Origin: Candidatus Dormiibacterota bacterium
GTDB lineage: Bacteria; Chloroflexota; Dormibacteria; Dormibacterales; Dormibacteraceae
NCBI GenBank assembly: GCA_024280995.1
Contig: JAMXLM010000018.1
Span: 372,001-436,000 of the forward strand
Reading direction: 5' to 3'
DNA: 64,000 bases
Notes under the pieces: model-generated
The model's input: only the letters and a program-made list of their open reading frames with translations
The model's database searches: none
What the model was told of the DNA's origin: nothing
Shown here: positions 27,341 to 37,096 of the stretch, one piece after another
How positions within the stretch are numbered: the first letter of the stretch is position 1
Layout: every line of letters begins with the position of its first letter
Program-made: the position numbers and the translations under genes

Positions 27341-28302
27341 TCGGGGAGTCTCCGCTCCGAGCCTCACTCTGTTCCGGCGCGCGGGGTTCGGGTCCACTGG
27401 GAGGACGTCCCGGCCGAGGTCCGGTAGAGCTCGAGCATCGCCTTGGCGCGCGCGTCGCCGGGGCGGTCACCCAGCCGACGGGATTCTCGCCGGGGCTCGC
27501 GGCGAGGCTGCGGCTCGAGGACGGCAGGCGAGTCTTCATCAAGGCGGTGAGCGACCAGGCGAACCCCGACACGCACAAGATGCACTGGCGCGAAGCGCGC
27601 GTCCTCGCCGCCATGCCTTCGAGCGCACCCGTCGCGCCCCTCTTGTGGAACTACGACGAGCACGGCTGGGTCGGGCTCTGCCTCGAGGACGTCGACGGGC
27701 GTCATCCGCACGAGCCGTGGACCGATGAAGACCTCTCCCTGGTGATCGCCGCGGCCAGGACGCTGGCGAAAGACCTCACCCCGTCGCCCGTCGCGGTCGA
27801 GCGAACTGCAGCCCACGCGTTCGCGGCGGGGATCAACGGCTGGCGGATCGCGCTGGAACGGAACGAGGACCGGCTCGACCCGTGGGCGCTTCGCAACCTG
27901 CTGCGGCTCGTCGAGCTCGAGGCGGAGGCGCCGGCCGCGGCCGAGGGCGACACGCTCCTGCAGTTCGACATGCGGGCGGACAACATCCTGATCAGCGGTG
28001 GCCGTGTCTTCTTCGTCGACTGGCCGGCGGCGCGCACGGGCGCGTGGTGGGTCGACCTCGTGCTCATGGCGCCCAGCGTGGCCATGCAGGGCGGACCGGC
28101 GCCACAAGAGTTTCTCCAGCGCATCGGCGTCGACGATGTCTCGCCTCAGGCGCTCGACGCGGTGATCTGCTCGCTGACGGGCTACTTCGCCGTTCGCTCG
28201 CTCGAGCCGGCGCCGCCTGGAATTCCGACCGTGCGCGCGTTTCAGGCCGCCCAGGGTAGACACGCAGTTGCCTGGTTGCGCGCGCGCCTTGGCTGGGACT
28301 AA
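27268..28302 (+). CDS. Aminoglycoside phosphotransferase-like kinase, probable 5' frameshift
   Basis: Open frame of 344 codons from GTG 27268; only from about 27428 does it look like protein (GARVAGAVTQPTGFSPGLAARL then RRVFIKAVSDQ with the ATP-site Lys). Catalytic loop LLQFDMRADNILI and VDWPAARTG give the APH brackets (D..N and D). The expected N-terminus HWEDVPAEVR is encoded in another frame starting at ATG 27323 and stopping at TAG 27425, one base out of register. So either one base is missing or the 5' end is rebuilt by repeat R3. Small-molecule kinase; substrate unknown. Confidence 0.6.
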   Translation: MVAREVTSSAGGEPGDGPHGRRRSVGESPLRASLCSGARGSGPLGGRPGRGPVELEHRLGARVAGAVTQPTGFSPGLAARLRLEDGRRVFIKAVSDQANPDTHKMHWREARVLAAMPSSAPVAPLLWNYDEHGWVGLCLEDVDGRHPHEPWTDEDLSLVIAAARTLAKDLTPSPVAVERTAAHAFAAGINGWRIALERNEDRLDPWALRNLLRLVELEAEAPAAAEGDTLLQFDMRADNILISGGRVFFVDWPAARTGAWWVDLVLMAPSVAMQGGPAPQEFLQRIGVDDVSPQALDAVICSLTGYFAVRSLEPAPPGIPTVRAFQAAQGRHAVAWLRARLGWD

Positions 28303-28349
28303 CGTGACATAAAGTCTCCGGGGGCATTCGTTTCACAAGGGGGTGTGAA

Positions 28350-29900
28350 TTGATCCGAAAGCTTTTGCCTGCAGGCGCGCTATCCGCGGGCATGGCGCTA
28401 ATGGCAGCGGTGACCGGCATCGCCGGGCCGGCAACCGTTTCGTCGGAGCCATCGCCGTACGCGGCGTGTGCCAACGACTCGCAACCAGGACGCATCTTCG
28501 TCAGCGGCGAGACAGAGCCGAATCTAGCGGTGTCCGGAAGCAACATGATCGCGATGTGGCACCAGGACCGCTGGTCCAACGGTGGCGCCCATGGCATCGG
28601 CGTCGGCTTCTCGAGCAATGGCGGAGCCAACTGGAGCCAGACGACATACCCGTCCACCATGTGCTCGACCTCGGCTCCGGATCCGCTCGCGGCGTTCCAG
28701 CGCAGCAGCGACCCGTGGGTCTCGTTCAGCAGCGACGGAAAGATCGCCTACTCGTCGGCGCTTTCATTTGACGCCACCGACAACCACAACGCGGTCGTCG
28801 CCGGCACCTCGACCGACGGCGGCGCGACGTGGAACGTAAGCGCCATCCCAGGGTCGGAGTTCAACAGCTTCCAGTTCAGCACCGACAAGAACGCGACAAC
28901 GGCCGACCCCAACAACCCGATGGTCGCGTACACGGTCTGGGACACGCTGCAGAACCCGACCGATCTGCCGGACGACAACCCGCACGCTCGCGTGCAGGCC
29001 TACACCGGCCCCGCGTACTTCTCCAAGACGGTCAACGGCGGCCAGTCCTGGAGCCAGGCCAAGATCATCATCAACACGGCGAATCGGCAGCAGACGATCG
29101 GCAACATCATCGTGGTCGACAAGAAGAGCGGGACTCTCTACGACTTCACCGATTTGCTGCTTCCGCCCAACACACCGTTCCGCGGCGCGCTCAGCAACCA
29201 GCAGCTCGCCTTTGTCAAGTCGAACGACGGCGGAAACACCTGGACGCAGCCGCATATCATCTCGCCGTTCGACAGCCTTGGCGTGAGGGATCCGAACACC
29301 GGCGCGCCACTGCGGGTGGGCGACGGCCTCGAGGAGGTCGCGATCGACCCGAACGGCAAGCTCTACGTGGTCTGGGAGAGCTCCTCCAACTTCGTCAAGA
29401 ACGCCAAGCAGGCCAGCGTGGTCTGGGACGACCAGATCATGCTGACGACCTCCAACAATGGCGGCCAGAGCTGGTCGACGCCCAGCGTGATCCACACCGC
29501 GACCAACATGATGCCCACGTACACGCCGATGGTCGCGACGAATGGGACCAACGTGGCGGTGACCTTCTACGACAACGGCAAGCTCACCGCGGGGGACACG
29601 AGCAATCTGCCGACCGACTATTACGCGATCGTGTCGACCGACGGTGGAGCGCATTTCGGTACGCCGATCCACCTCGCCGGTTCCTTCGACGAGATGAGCG
29701 CTCCGGTGGCCCGCGGATTCTTCCTGGGCGACTACGAGGGATTGGCCGCGAGCGGCACCGGCTTCGAATCGGTCTTCGTCGCCACCAACTGCACGCCGCC
29801 CTACGACCCAACCACCAACCCAGATTGCGGCCCGGCGAGCAGCAGCAAGGCAGCGACCCCAAACACCAATCCGACCGACGTCTTCGCTACCAGCTTCTAA
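28350..29900 (+). CDS. Secreted BNR/Asp-box repeat protein (sialidase-like propeller)
   Basis: 516 aa. Signal peptide at residues 1-~31 (basic MIRK, then a hydrophobic stretch ending AGP-A). At least six Asp-box motifs (SxDGGxxW): SSNGGANWS, STDGGATWN, TVNGGQSWS, SNDGGNTWT, SNNGGQSWS, STDGGAHFG, as in beta-propeller sialidases and other exo-alpha glycosidases. The Arg triad and nucleophile Tyr of true sialidases cannot be assigned, so an extracellular glycan-binding or hydrolysing propeller is the safe call. TTG start at 28350. A strong terminator follows. Confidence 0.75.
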   Translation: MIRKLLPAGALSAGMALMAAVTGIAGPATVSSEPSPYAACANDSQPGRIFVSGETEPNLAVSGSNMIAMWHQDRWSNGGAHGIGVGFSSNGGANWSQTTYPSTMCSTSAPDPLAAFQRSSDPWVSFSSDGKIAYSSALSFDATDNHNAVVAGTSTDGGATWNVSAIPGSEFNSFQFSTDKNATTADPNNPMVAYTVWDTLQNPTDLPDDNPHARVQAYTGPAYFSKTVNGGQSWSQAKIIINTANRQQTIGNIIVVDKKSGTLYDFTDLLLPPNTPFRGALSNQQLAFVKSNDGGNTWTQPHIISPFDSLGVRDPNTGAPLRVGDGLEEVAIDPNGKLYVVWESSSNFVKNAKQASVVWDDQIMLTTSNNGGQSWSTPSVIHTATNMMPTYTPMVATNGTNVAVTFYDNGKLTAGDTSNLPTDYYAIVSTDGGAHFGTPIHLAGSFDEMSAPVARGFFLGDYEGLAASGTGFESVFVATNCTPPYDPTTNPDCGPASSSKAATPNTNPTDVFATSF

Positions 29901-29909
29901 ACGGTGATC

Positions 29910-29935
29910 AAAGGCGGGCGCGTGAGCCCGCCTTT
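29910..29935. terminator. Bidirectional terminator
   Basis: Perfect stem AAAGGCGGGC (29910-29919) / GCCCGCCTTT (29926-29935) with a six-base loop GCGTGA. The A and T flanks are symmetric, so it can end both the BNR-protein transcript and the convergent DUF4332 transcript. Confidence 0.85.
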
Positions 29936-29939
29936 CCCT

Positions 29940-30362
29940 TCAGCTGACGACCGGCACCACTTTCTCAGGCTCCGGCAGCTCGACGATGTCGAGAGCGGTC
30001 GCCTGGCTGATCCAGTACTGGACGTCCGAGAGGCTTGGCGCGCCGGCGAGGCCGATCGCTTCGAGGAGCTTCGCATGCAGCGTCTCGGCGTCCTGCGCTC
30101 GAAGGTCGGGCATCGAGTTGATTCCCAGGCGCCGGACGAGCGGCAGCCAGCGGTCCATCCCGGAGACCTCGAGAAGCGTGCACTGGTTCACGAGCTCGAA
30201 GAGCCGGTTCGCCGTGATCCCGGTCCGCTTCGCGAGTCGCTTGCGGTCGATGTCGAGCGACGTGCGGTGGAGCAGCTGGTTGGTGTGATGGATGCCGACG
30301 GAGCGAAGGCGAGCAACGTCGGACTCGGAGATGCCTGGCAGGTACTCGAGCGTCCGGTACAT
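29940..30362 (-). CDS. DUF4332 helix-hairpin-helix protein
   Basis: 140 aa from ATG 30360-30362, eight bases after TATCCT on the minus strand. Two HhH-like units: LEYLPGISESDVARLRSVGIHHTNQLL and WLPLVRRLGINSMPDLRAQDAETL, the DUF4332 pattern. Such domains may bind nucleic acid; no function is established. Divergent from guaB3. Confidence 0.78.
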   Translation of the reverse strand: MYRTLEYLPGISESDVARLRSVGIHHTNQLLHRTSLDIDRKRLAKRTGITANRLFELVNQCTLLEVSGMDRWLPLVRRLGINSMPDLRAQDAETLHAKLLEAIGLAGAPSLSDVQYWISQATALDIVELPEPEKVVPVVS

Positions 30363-30385
30363 CCTGTAGAAGGATAGGGCTCGGG

Positions 30386-30391
30386 TATAAT
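30386..30391 (+). promoter_or_regulatory. -10 box of the guaB3 operon
   Basis: Consensus TATAAT, followed by TCG as at the purB promoter (44268). The start codon of guaB3 lies about 100 bases downstream, leaving a long leader in which I see no clear riboswitch. Confidence 0.6.
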
Positions 30392-30494
30392 TCGCCGAAC
30401 CCGCCCCATTCATTGGAGTAAGCACACCCTGAAGGAGACCGGACTGAAGACCCGCGAGCACATCTCCGGGGAGCAGTACGGCCAAAACGCCGGG

Positions 30495-31655
30495 TTGGAA
30501 ATCGGGATCGGACGCCGGGCTCGCCGGGCGTATGGCTTCGACGAGATCGCCCTTGTTCCAGGCGGTGTGACCCTCAATCCAGACGAGGTCGACATCACCT
30601 TCTCGATGGGCGAACGCTTCCACCTCCCGCTGCCGTTCTGGGGCTCCGCGATGGACGGCGTGGTCGACGGTGACTTCGCGATCGTTATGGGTAAGCTCGG
30701 CGGAGTCGCGGTCCTGAACCTCGACGGAGTCCACACGCGCTATGAGGATTCGGCCCCCGTCATCAAGAAGATCGCCGAAGCAGACCGCACGACTGTCAAC
30801 GCGTTGCTCAAGGAGGCTTACCGCGAGCCGGTCAAGCCAAGGCTGATCGCGGAGCGGATCCTGGCCATCAAGGATGCGGGCGTTCCGTGCGCGGTCTCGA
30901 CGGTGCCGGCCCGGGCCGAGGAGCGGGCCGAGGTCGTGCAGGAGGCCGGTGCGGACGTCTTCGTCGTCCAGGGCACGGTGCTCACCGCGAGGCATTCCTC
31001 TCGCTCGTACCACCAGCTTTCGTTCGAGGACCTCGTCCGTGCATGCGACATCCCGGTGGTCGTCGGCAACTGCGTCCAGTACGACACCGCCCTCGAGCTC
31101 ATGGAGACGGGGATCGCGGGCATCCTCGTCGGCGTCGGGCCCGGCGCCGCATGCACGACACGCGGCGTGCTTGGCGTGGGTGTGCCGCAGGTGACCGCGA
31201 CCGCCGACGTTGCCGCGGCACGCGACGAGCACATGCGCCGCGGCGGGATGCGGGTCGCTGTCATCACCGACGGTGGAATGCGGATCGGCGCGGACGTATG
31301 CAAAGCCTTCGCGGCCGGCGCGGACGCGGTCATGATCGGCACGCCGCTTGCGGGCGCTGAGGAGTCCGCGTCCAAAGGATTCAACTGGGGCATGGCCACG
31401 CCCGATCCGAACCTGCCGCGCGGAACGCGCATCCACGTCGGCACCAAGGCCACCCTGCGCGAGATCCTTCTCGGCCCTGCGAAGGTCGACGACGGCACGC
31501 AGAACTTCGCGGGGGCGCTGCGCTCGGCGCTGGGGGTGTGCGGGGCGCGGGACATCGCCGAGTTCCAGCACACCGAGATGGTGATCGCCCCGTCCATCGT
31601 TTCCGAGGGCAAGGTGTTCCAGCAGACCCAGCACGTGGGGATGGGCAAGAACTGA
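30495..31655 (+). CDS. guaB3: GuaB3-family IMP dehydrogenase-like protein
   Basis: 386 aa from TTG 30495, giving [23 protein letters not shown], the GuaB3 N-terminus. TIM-barrel IMPDH/GMPR fold with [20 protein letters not shown] holding the catalytic-loop Cys, [32 protein letters not shown] for the IMP phosphate, and [17 protein letters not shown]. No CBS domain. GuaB3 proteins are unassigned in many bacteria; some have IMPDH activity. Here it is coupled to guaA, which supports a role in IMP to XMP. Confidence 0.85.
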   Translation: MEIGIGRRARRAYGFDEIALVPGGVTLNPDEVDITFSMGERFHLPLPFWGSAMDGVVDGDFAIVMGKLGGVAVLNLDGVHTRYEDSAPVIKKIAEADRTTVNALLKEAYREPVKPRLIAERILAIKDAGVPCAVSTVPARAEERAEVVQEAGADVFVVQGTVLTARHSSRSYHQLSFEDLVRACDIPVVVGNCVQYDTALELMETGIAGILVGVGPGAACTTRGVLGVGVPQVTATADVAAARDEHMRRGGMRVAVITDGGMRIGADVCKAFAAGADAVMIGTPLAGAEESASKGFNWGMATPDPNLPRGTRIHVGTKATLREILLGPAKVDDGTQNFAGALRSALGVCGARDIAEFQHTEMVIAPSIVSEGKVFQQTQHVGMGKN

Positions 31656-31669
31656 GCCAGACCGCCTCG

Positions 31670-33238
<1,569 letters not shown>

Positions 33239-33261
33239 CAGCGTTCGCCACCCGCTCCGAT

Positions 33262-33332
33262 GAATTCCGCCTGTTTCCGCCCAATCGTGCGTTTGGCGGG
33301 CCGGTATTCCGCACTTTTCCGCCCAATCGTGC
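33262..33332 (+). repeat. Two direct 29-bp repeats downstream of guaA
   Basis: Copies at 33262-33290 and 33304-33332 share 25 of 29 bases, including an identical 3' half (TTTCCGCCCAATCGTGC). Spacing is 42 bp from start to start. They lie between guaA and the small ORF upstream of purD; no hairpin of note links them. Confidence 0.65.
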
Positions 33333-33338
33333 CTAAAC

Positions 33339-33533
33339 ATGGCGGATGGAACTGCGACCCCAACCGGAAGCGATGCGCTCGACCTCTTGAGGTCGCAGCG
33401 GCGCCCTGACGGCACCTGGTCCGCGGGCGGCCGCCGCTACTGGCGCAAGCAGGGCAGCGCCGGCGTCGAGGTCGTCGATTGGGGAGACGCCCATCAGATC
33501 GTGACCCCGGTCGCGGCGTACGTCCTGGCTTGA
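33339..33533 (+). CDS. Small protein upstream of purD
   Basis: 64 aa from ATG 33339. No recognised domain; the stretch DLLRSQRRPDGTWSAGG then YWRKQG and VEVVDWG resembles the C-terminal edge of terpene-cyclase/squalene-cyclase-like proteins, so this may be a relic. Its stop overlaps the purD start (TTGA), which favours real translation and coupling. Function unknown. Confidence 0.5.
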   Translation: MADGTATPTGSDALDLLRSQRRPDGTWSAGGRRYWRKQGSAGVEVVDWGDAHQIVTPVAAYVLA

Positions 33534-34801
33534 AGGTCCTGGTCGTCGGGTCCGGTGCGCGCGAGCACGCGCTGGTCTGGAAGTGCGTGCAGTCGGAGCT
33601 GGTCGAGCGGGTCTACTGCGCGCCGGGCAACGGCGGCACGGGCGGGATGGCCCGCAACATCGCGATCGGCGCCGCCGACGTGGTCCGCATCGTCGACTTC
33701 GCCAAGCGAGAAAAGCTCGGCCTGATCGTCCTCGGCCCGGAGGCCGCCGTCGACGCGGGCGTGGGCGACGCGCTCCGGCACGCGGGCTTCAACGTATTCG
33801 GCCCCGACCGCGGCGCGGGCCAGATCGAGACCAGCAAGTCGTTCGCCAAGGACCTGATGCGCCGCGCCGGCATCCCGACCGCCGACTACGAGGCGTTCAC
33901 CCAGCCGGCGCCCGCGAAGTCGTGGGCGCGCGAGCGCGAAGGCAAGGTTGCGGTCAAGGCCGACGGCCTGGCGCGAGGCAAGGGCGTGATCGTGTGCGGC
34001 ACCGTGGCCGAATCGGACAGCGCAATCGACGCGATGCTCGTGCAGGAGCGATTCGGCCGCAGCGGCAAGAAGATCGTGGTCGAGGAGCGGCTCGAAGGCC
34101 CCGAGCTTTCGCTGCTGGCAGTGACCGACGGGACCGACGTCGTCCCCCTCGCGCCGGCCCGCGACTACAAACGCGCGCTCGATGGCGACCGCGGCGCAAA
34201 CACCGGCGGCATGGGCGCGTACTCACCGCCGATAGGCGTCGACGACGCGGTGGTCAAGGAGGTCGTCGATCGCGTCATCCAGCCCGCGGTCAACGAGCTG
34301 GCCGCCTCCGGCAACGAGTTTCGTGGAGTCCTGTACGCGGGGCTGATGCTGACCGCCGACGGTGTTCGAGCGATCGAGTTCAACGCCCGCTTCGGCGACC
34401 CGGAGGCTCAGGTCGTACTTCCCCGGCTGCAGAGCGATTTCGTCACCCTGGCGCTCGCGGCCTCCCGGGGAGGGCTCGCCGCCCATCCCGACCTTCGGTG
34501 GAGCGACAAGGCATGCGTCGGGGTGGTGGTCGCCTCGGGCAATTACCCCGACGATGCGGCGATGACCTTGGGGCACAAGATCCGCGGCCTCGCCGAGATC
34601 CCCCGAGGTGCGCTGATCTTCCACGCCGGCACCAGGTTTGTCCCCGGCTCAGGCCTGGTGACCGACGGCGGCCGGGTCGTGACCTCTGTGGCCCTCGGCG
34701 ACACTGTCGCCCAGGCCCGCGAGACGGCGCTTGCCGCCGCCCGGCAGGTACGATTCGAAGGGGCTTACTTCCGTTCAGATATCGCTCAGGAGGCCGAGTA
34801 G
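33530..34801 (+). CDS. purD: Phosphoribosylamine-glycine ligase
   Basis: 423 aa from TTG 33530, whose TTGA overlaps the small upstream ORF. N-domain KVLVVGSGAREHAL, ATP-grasp with KVAVKADGLARGKGV, and the PurD signature RDYKRALDGDRGANTGGMGAY. Makes glycinamide ribonucleotide, step 2 of purine synthesis. Stop codon abuts purE. Confidence 0.95.
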   Translation: MKVLVVGSGAREHALVWKCVQSELVERVYCAPGNGGTGGMARNIAIGAADVVRIVDFAKREKLGLIVLGPEAAVDAGVGDALRHAGFNVFGPDRGAGQIETSKSFAKDLMRRAGIPTADYEAFTQPAPAKSWAREREGKVAVKADGLARGKGVIVCGTVAESDSAIDAMLVQERFGRSGKKIVVEERLEGPELSLLAVTDGTDVVPLAPARDYKRALDGDRGANTGGMGAYSPPIGVDDAVVKEVVDRVIQPAVNELAASGNEFRGVLYAGLMLTADGVRAIEFNARFGDPEAQVVLPRLQSDFVTLALAASRGGLAAHPDLRWSDKACVGVVVASGNYPDDAAMTLGHKIRGLAEIPRGALIFHAGTRFVPGSGLVTDGGRVVTSVALGDTVAQARETALAAARQVRFEGAYFRSDIAQEAE

Positions 34802-35260
34802 TTGCAGCCGGTCGTAGGTGTCATCCTCGGCTCCAAGTCGGATCTTCCGCTCATGGAGTCCTGCGTCAAAGTTCTCGACGACCTCGGTTTGACGCACGAG
34901 GTCAAGGTCTGTTCCGCGCATCGCAACCCACGCGGCGTGATGGAGTGGGCGAGTTCCGCGCGTTCGCGCGGATTGAAGGTCGTCATCGCGGCCGCCGGCG
35001 GCGCCGCCCACCTGCCGGGAGTCGTCGCGGCGTGGACTGACCTTCCGGTCATCGGCGTGCCGGTGCCGACCCAGCACCTCGGCGGACAGGACTCCCTCTA
35101 CTCGATCGTCCAGATGCCCGCCGGCATCCCCGTGGCGACCGTCGCCATCGGTGAGGCGGGAGCGAAGAACGCCGCCTGGCTAGCGGCGCGGATCATCGGA
35201 TTGAGCGACACATCGATCGAGTCCACGCACGCCGAGAAGAGAGCAGCACTCGCGGTCTAG
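34802..35260 (+). CDS. purE: N5-carboxyaminoimidazole ribonucleotide mutase, class I
   Basis: 152 aa from TTG 34802. Class I PurE motifs: [37 protein letters not shown] and [13 protein letters not shown]. It normally uses N5-CAIR made by PurK; purK is not seen in this window. Zero-base junction with purD and a one-base overlap with the next gene. Confidence 0.95.
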   Translation: MQPVVGVILGSKSDLPLMESCVKVLDDLGLTHEVKVCSAHRNPRGVMEWASSARSRGLKVVIAAAGGAAHLPGVVAAWTDLPVIGVPVPTQHLGGQDSLYSIVQMPAGIPVATVAIGEAGAKNAAWLAARIIGLSDTSIESTHAEKRAALAV

Positions 35261-37071
35261 TGGCGAAAAAGAAGAGCTCGGCCCGCGTCCGGCTCGTCGA
35301 CACCACCTTCCGCGACGCGCAGCAGTCGCTTCTCGGCGGCTACCTCAGCACCGAAGAGATCGTGCCGATCGCGGCGAAGATGGACTCGATCGGCTTCACC
35401 GCCATGGAGGCGTTCGGCGGCGCGACATTCGAGACGCAGCTGCGCATCCACGAGGACCCTTGGGAGTACCTCCGCAAGCTCAACAAGGCGACGCCCAACA
35501 CGCCTATCCAGGCGCTGGTCCGCGGCCAGAACCTCGTCTCCAAGCGCAACTTCGCCGACGACGTCGTCGAGCTGTTCATCAAGCACGCCGCCAGGTGCGG
35601 CGTCGACGTCTTCCGCGTGTTCGACCCGCTCAACGACCTGCGCAACATGGAGGCCCCCATCGCGGCCGCGCTCAAGGCGAAGAAGCGCGTGCAGGGCGCC
35701 CTCAGCTACGCGATCTCACCCGCGCACAACATCGAGCTCTGGGGCTCGCTCGCGAAAGGCCTGGTCAACATGGGCTGCCACGAGATCGTGATCAAGGACA
35801 CCTCAGGTCTGCTCAGCCCGCAGGCGACGTGGGAGCTGGTCTCGGCCCTGAAGCACGTGGTCAAGGTGCCCATCGACGTTCACTCCCACTGCTCGAGCGG
35901 GATGGCGCCGATGGCGTACATGGCAGGCGTTGAAGCGGGCGCCGAGGTGCTCGACGTCGCGATCTCGCCGCTTGCTTGGGGCGCATCTCAGCCGGCGGCG
36001 GAGAGCGTGGTCGCGGCGCTGGAAGGCGGCGAGTACGACACCGGTCTGGACCTCGGCAAGATGTGGGACGTCCAGCAGGAGGTCGAAGATCTCAAGCGTC
36101 GCCACATCGAGCACCTGAGCCCTGTGGCCGACCGCATCGACGCCAGCATCCTGCGCTATCACATGCCCGGATTCATGCTGGGCGACATAGTCCAGCAGCT
36201 GGCCGAGCGCGGCGCAAGCGACCGCTTGAACGAGGTGCTGGACGAGGCCAACCACGTGCGGAGGCACATCGGCTACCCGCCGCTGGTGGCGCCGATCCGG
36301 CAGATGATCGCGACGCAGGCCGTGAACAACGTGCTGGAGGGCGAGCAATTCGAGACCGTCACGCAGGAGCTGAAGGATTACCTGCACGGCCTGTACGGCC
36401 GGCCGCCGGGGCCGGTGGACCCGGAGCTTCGACGCCTCGTGATCGGCCGCGACGAGCCGATCACGATCCGCCCGGCCGACCTTCTCGACCCGCAGGTCGA
36501 TACCGCGCGCGCTCAGGTCCGCAAGATGGGATTCGAGCCGACGGATGACATCGTCCTCATCCACCTGATGTTCCCGGGCCTCGCCGCCGACTATGCGCGC
36601 GCACCAGAGCCCGTCAAGAGCGACGGGCAGAAACCCGCACCGCCCGCGATCGAAACGGCTCCTCCCGCCATGCCCGAGCCGGAGCCGGAGCCGGTCGCGG
36701 TGGCGGCCACCGCAGCGTCGCAATCCGCCGAATTCGACGTCGAGGTCGAGGGTGAGGTCTTCAAGGTGCGCGTGAGCGGCGCCGGATTGTCGGTGGCGGT
36801 GGCCGCCCCCGCGCAGGCGTCTACCGGCAACTCGGCGCCCGCGGCTCCAAAGGTCGGCGAGGGCACCGTGCTCGCGCCCATGCAGGGCCTGATCGTCAAG
36901 GTGCCTGTCAAGGCCGGCGACGAGGTCAAGCTCGGCGACGTCGTCGCGGTGCTCGAGGCGATGAAGATGCAGAACGACATCGTCACGACCGTCGCCGGCA
37001 AGGTGTCGGCGATCTACGTCAAGGAAGGTGAGGTCGTCACCCCCAACCAACCGCTTCTGAACATCGGGTGA
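35260..37071 (+). CDS. pycB: Pyruvate carboxylase subunit B / oxaloacetate decarboxylase alpha-like
   Basis: 603 aa from GTG 35260. Carboxyltransferase TIM barrel: VDTTFRDAQQSLLGG (metal Asp), RVFDPLNDLRN, IVIKDTSGLL, VDVHSHCSSGMA region with DVHSHCSSG metal histidines. Then a PycA-like hinge, a Pro/Glu/Ala linker (~residues 440-490) and a biotinyl domain ending in LEAMKMQND with the biotinylated Lys. Pairs with the next gene, a biotin carboxylase, to make a two-subunit pyruvate carboxylase. Acetyl- or propionyl-CoA carboxylase use is less likely because the CT domain is of the pyruvate type. Confidence 0.88.
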   Translation: MAKKKSSARVRLVDTTFRDAQQSLLGGYLSTEEIVPIAAKMDSIGFTAMEAFGGATFETQLRIHEDPWEYLRKLNKATPNTPIQALVRGQNLVSKRNFADDVVELFIKHAARCGVDVFRVFDPLNDLRNMEAPIAAALKAKKRVQGALSYAISPAHNIELWGSLAKGLVNMGCHEIVIKDTSGLLSPQATWELVSALKHVVKVPIDVHSHCSSGMAPMAYMAGVEAGAEVLDVAISPLAWGASQPAAESVVAALEGGEYDTGLDLGKMWDVQQEVEDLKRRHIEHLSPVADRIDASILRYHMPGFMLGDIVQQLAERGASDRLNEVLDEANHVRRHIGYPPLVAPIRQMIATQAVNNVLEGEQFETVTQELKDYLHGLYGRPPGPVDPELRRLVIGRDEPITIRPADLLDPQVDTARAQVRKMGFEPTDDIVLIHLMFPGLAADYARAPEPVKSDGQKPAPPAIETAPPAMPEPEPEPVAVAATAASQSAEFDVEVEGEVFKVRVSGAGLSVAVAAPAQASTGNSAPAAPKVGEGTVLAPMQGLIVKVPVKAGDEVKLGDVVAVLEAMKMQNDIVTTVAGKVSAIYVKEGEVVTPNQPLLNIG

Positions 37072-37096
37072 AGAAGAAGCTCGACCGGTTGAACGA

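Noticed and set aside
30392..30494. Riboswitch in the guaB3 leader
   Set aside because: No conserved purine-riboswitch core or strong stem-loop seen.
33262..33332. CRISPR array
   Set aside because: Only two imperfect copies, a 13-bp spacer and no cas genes.
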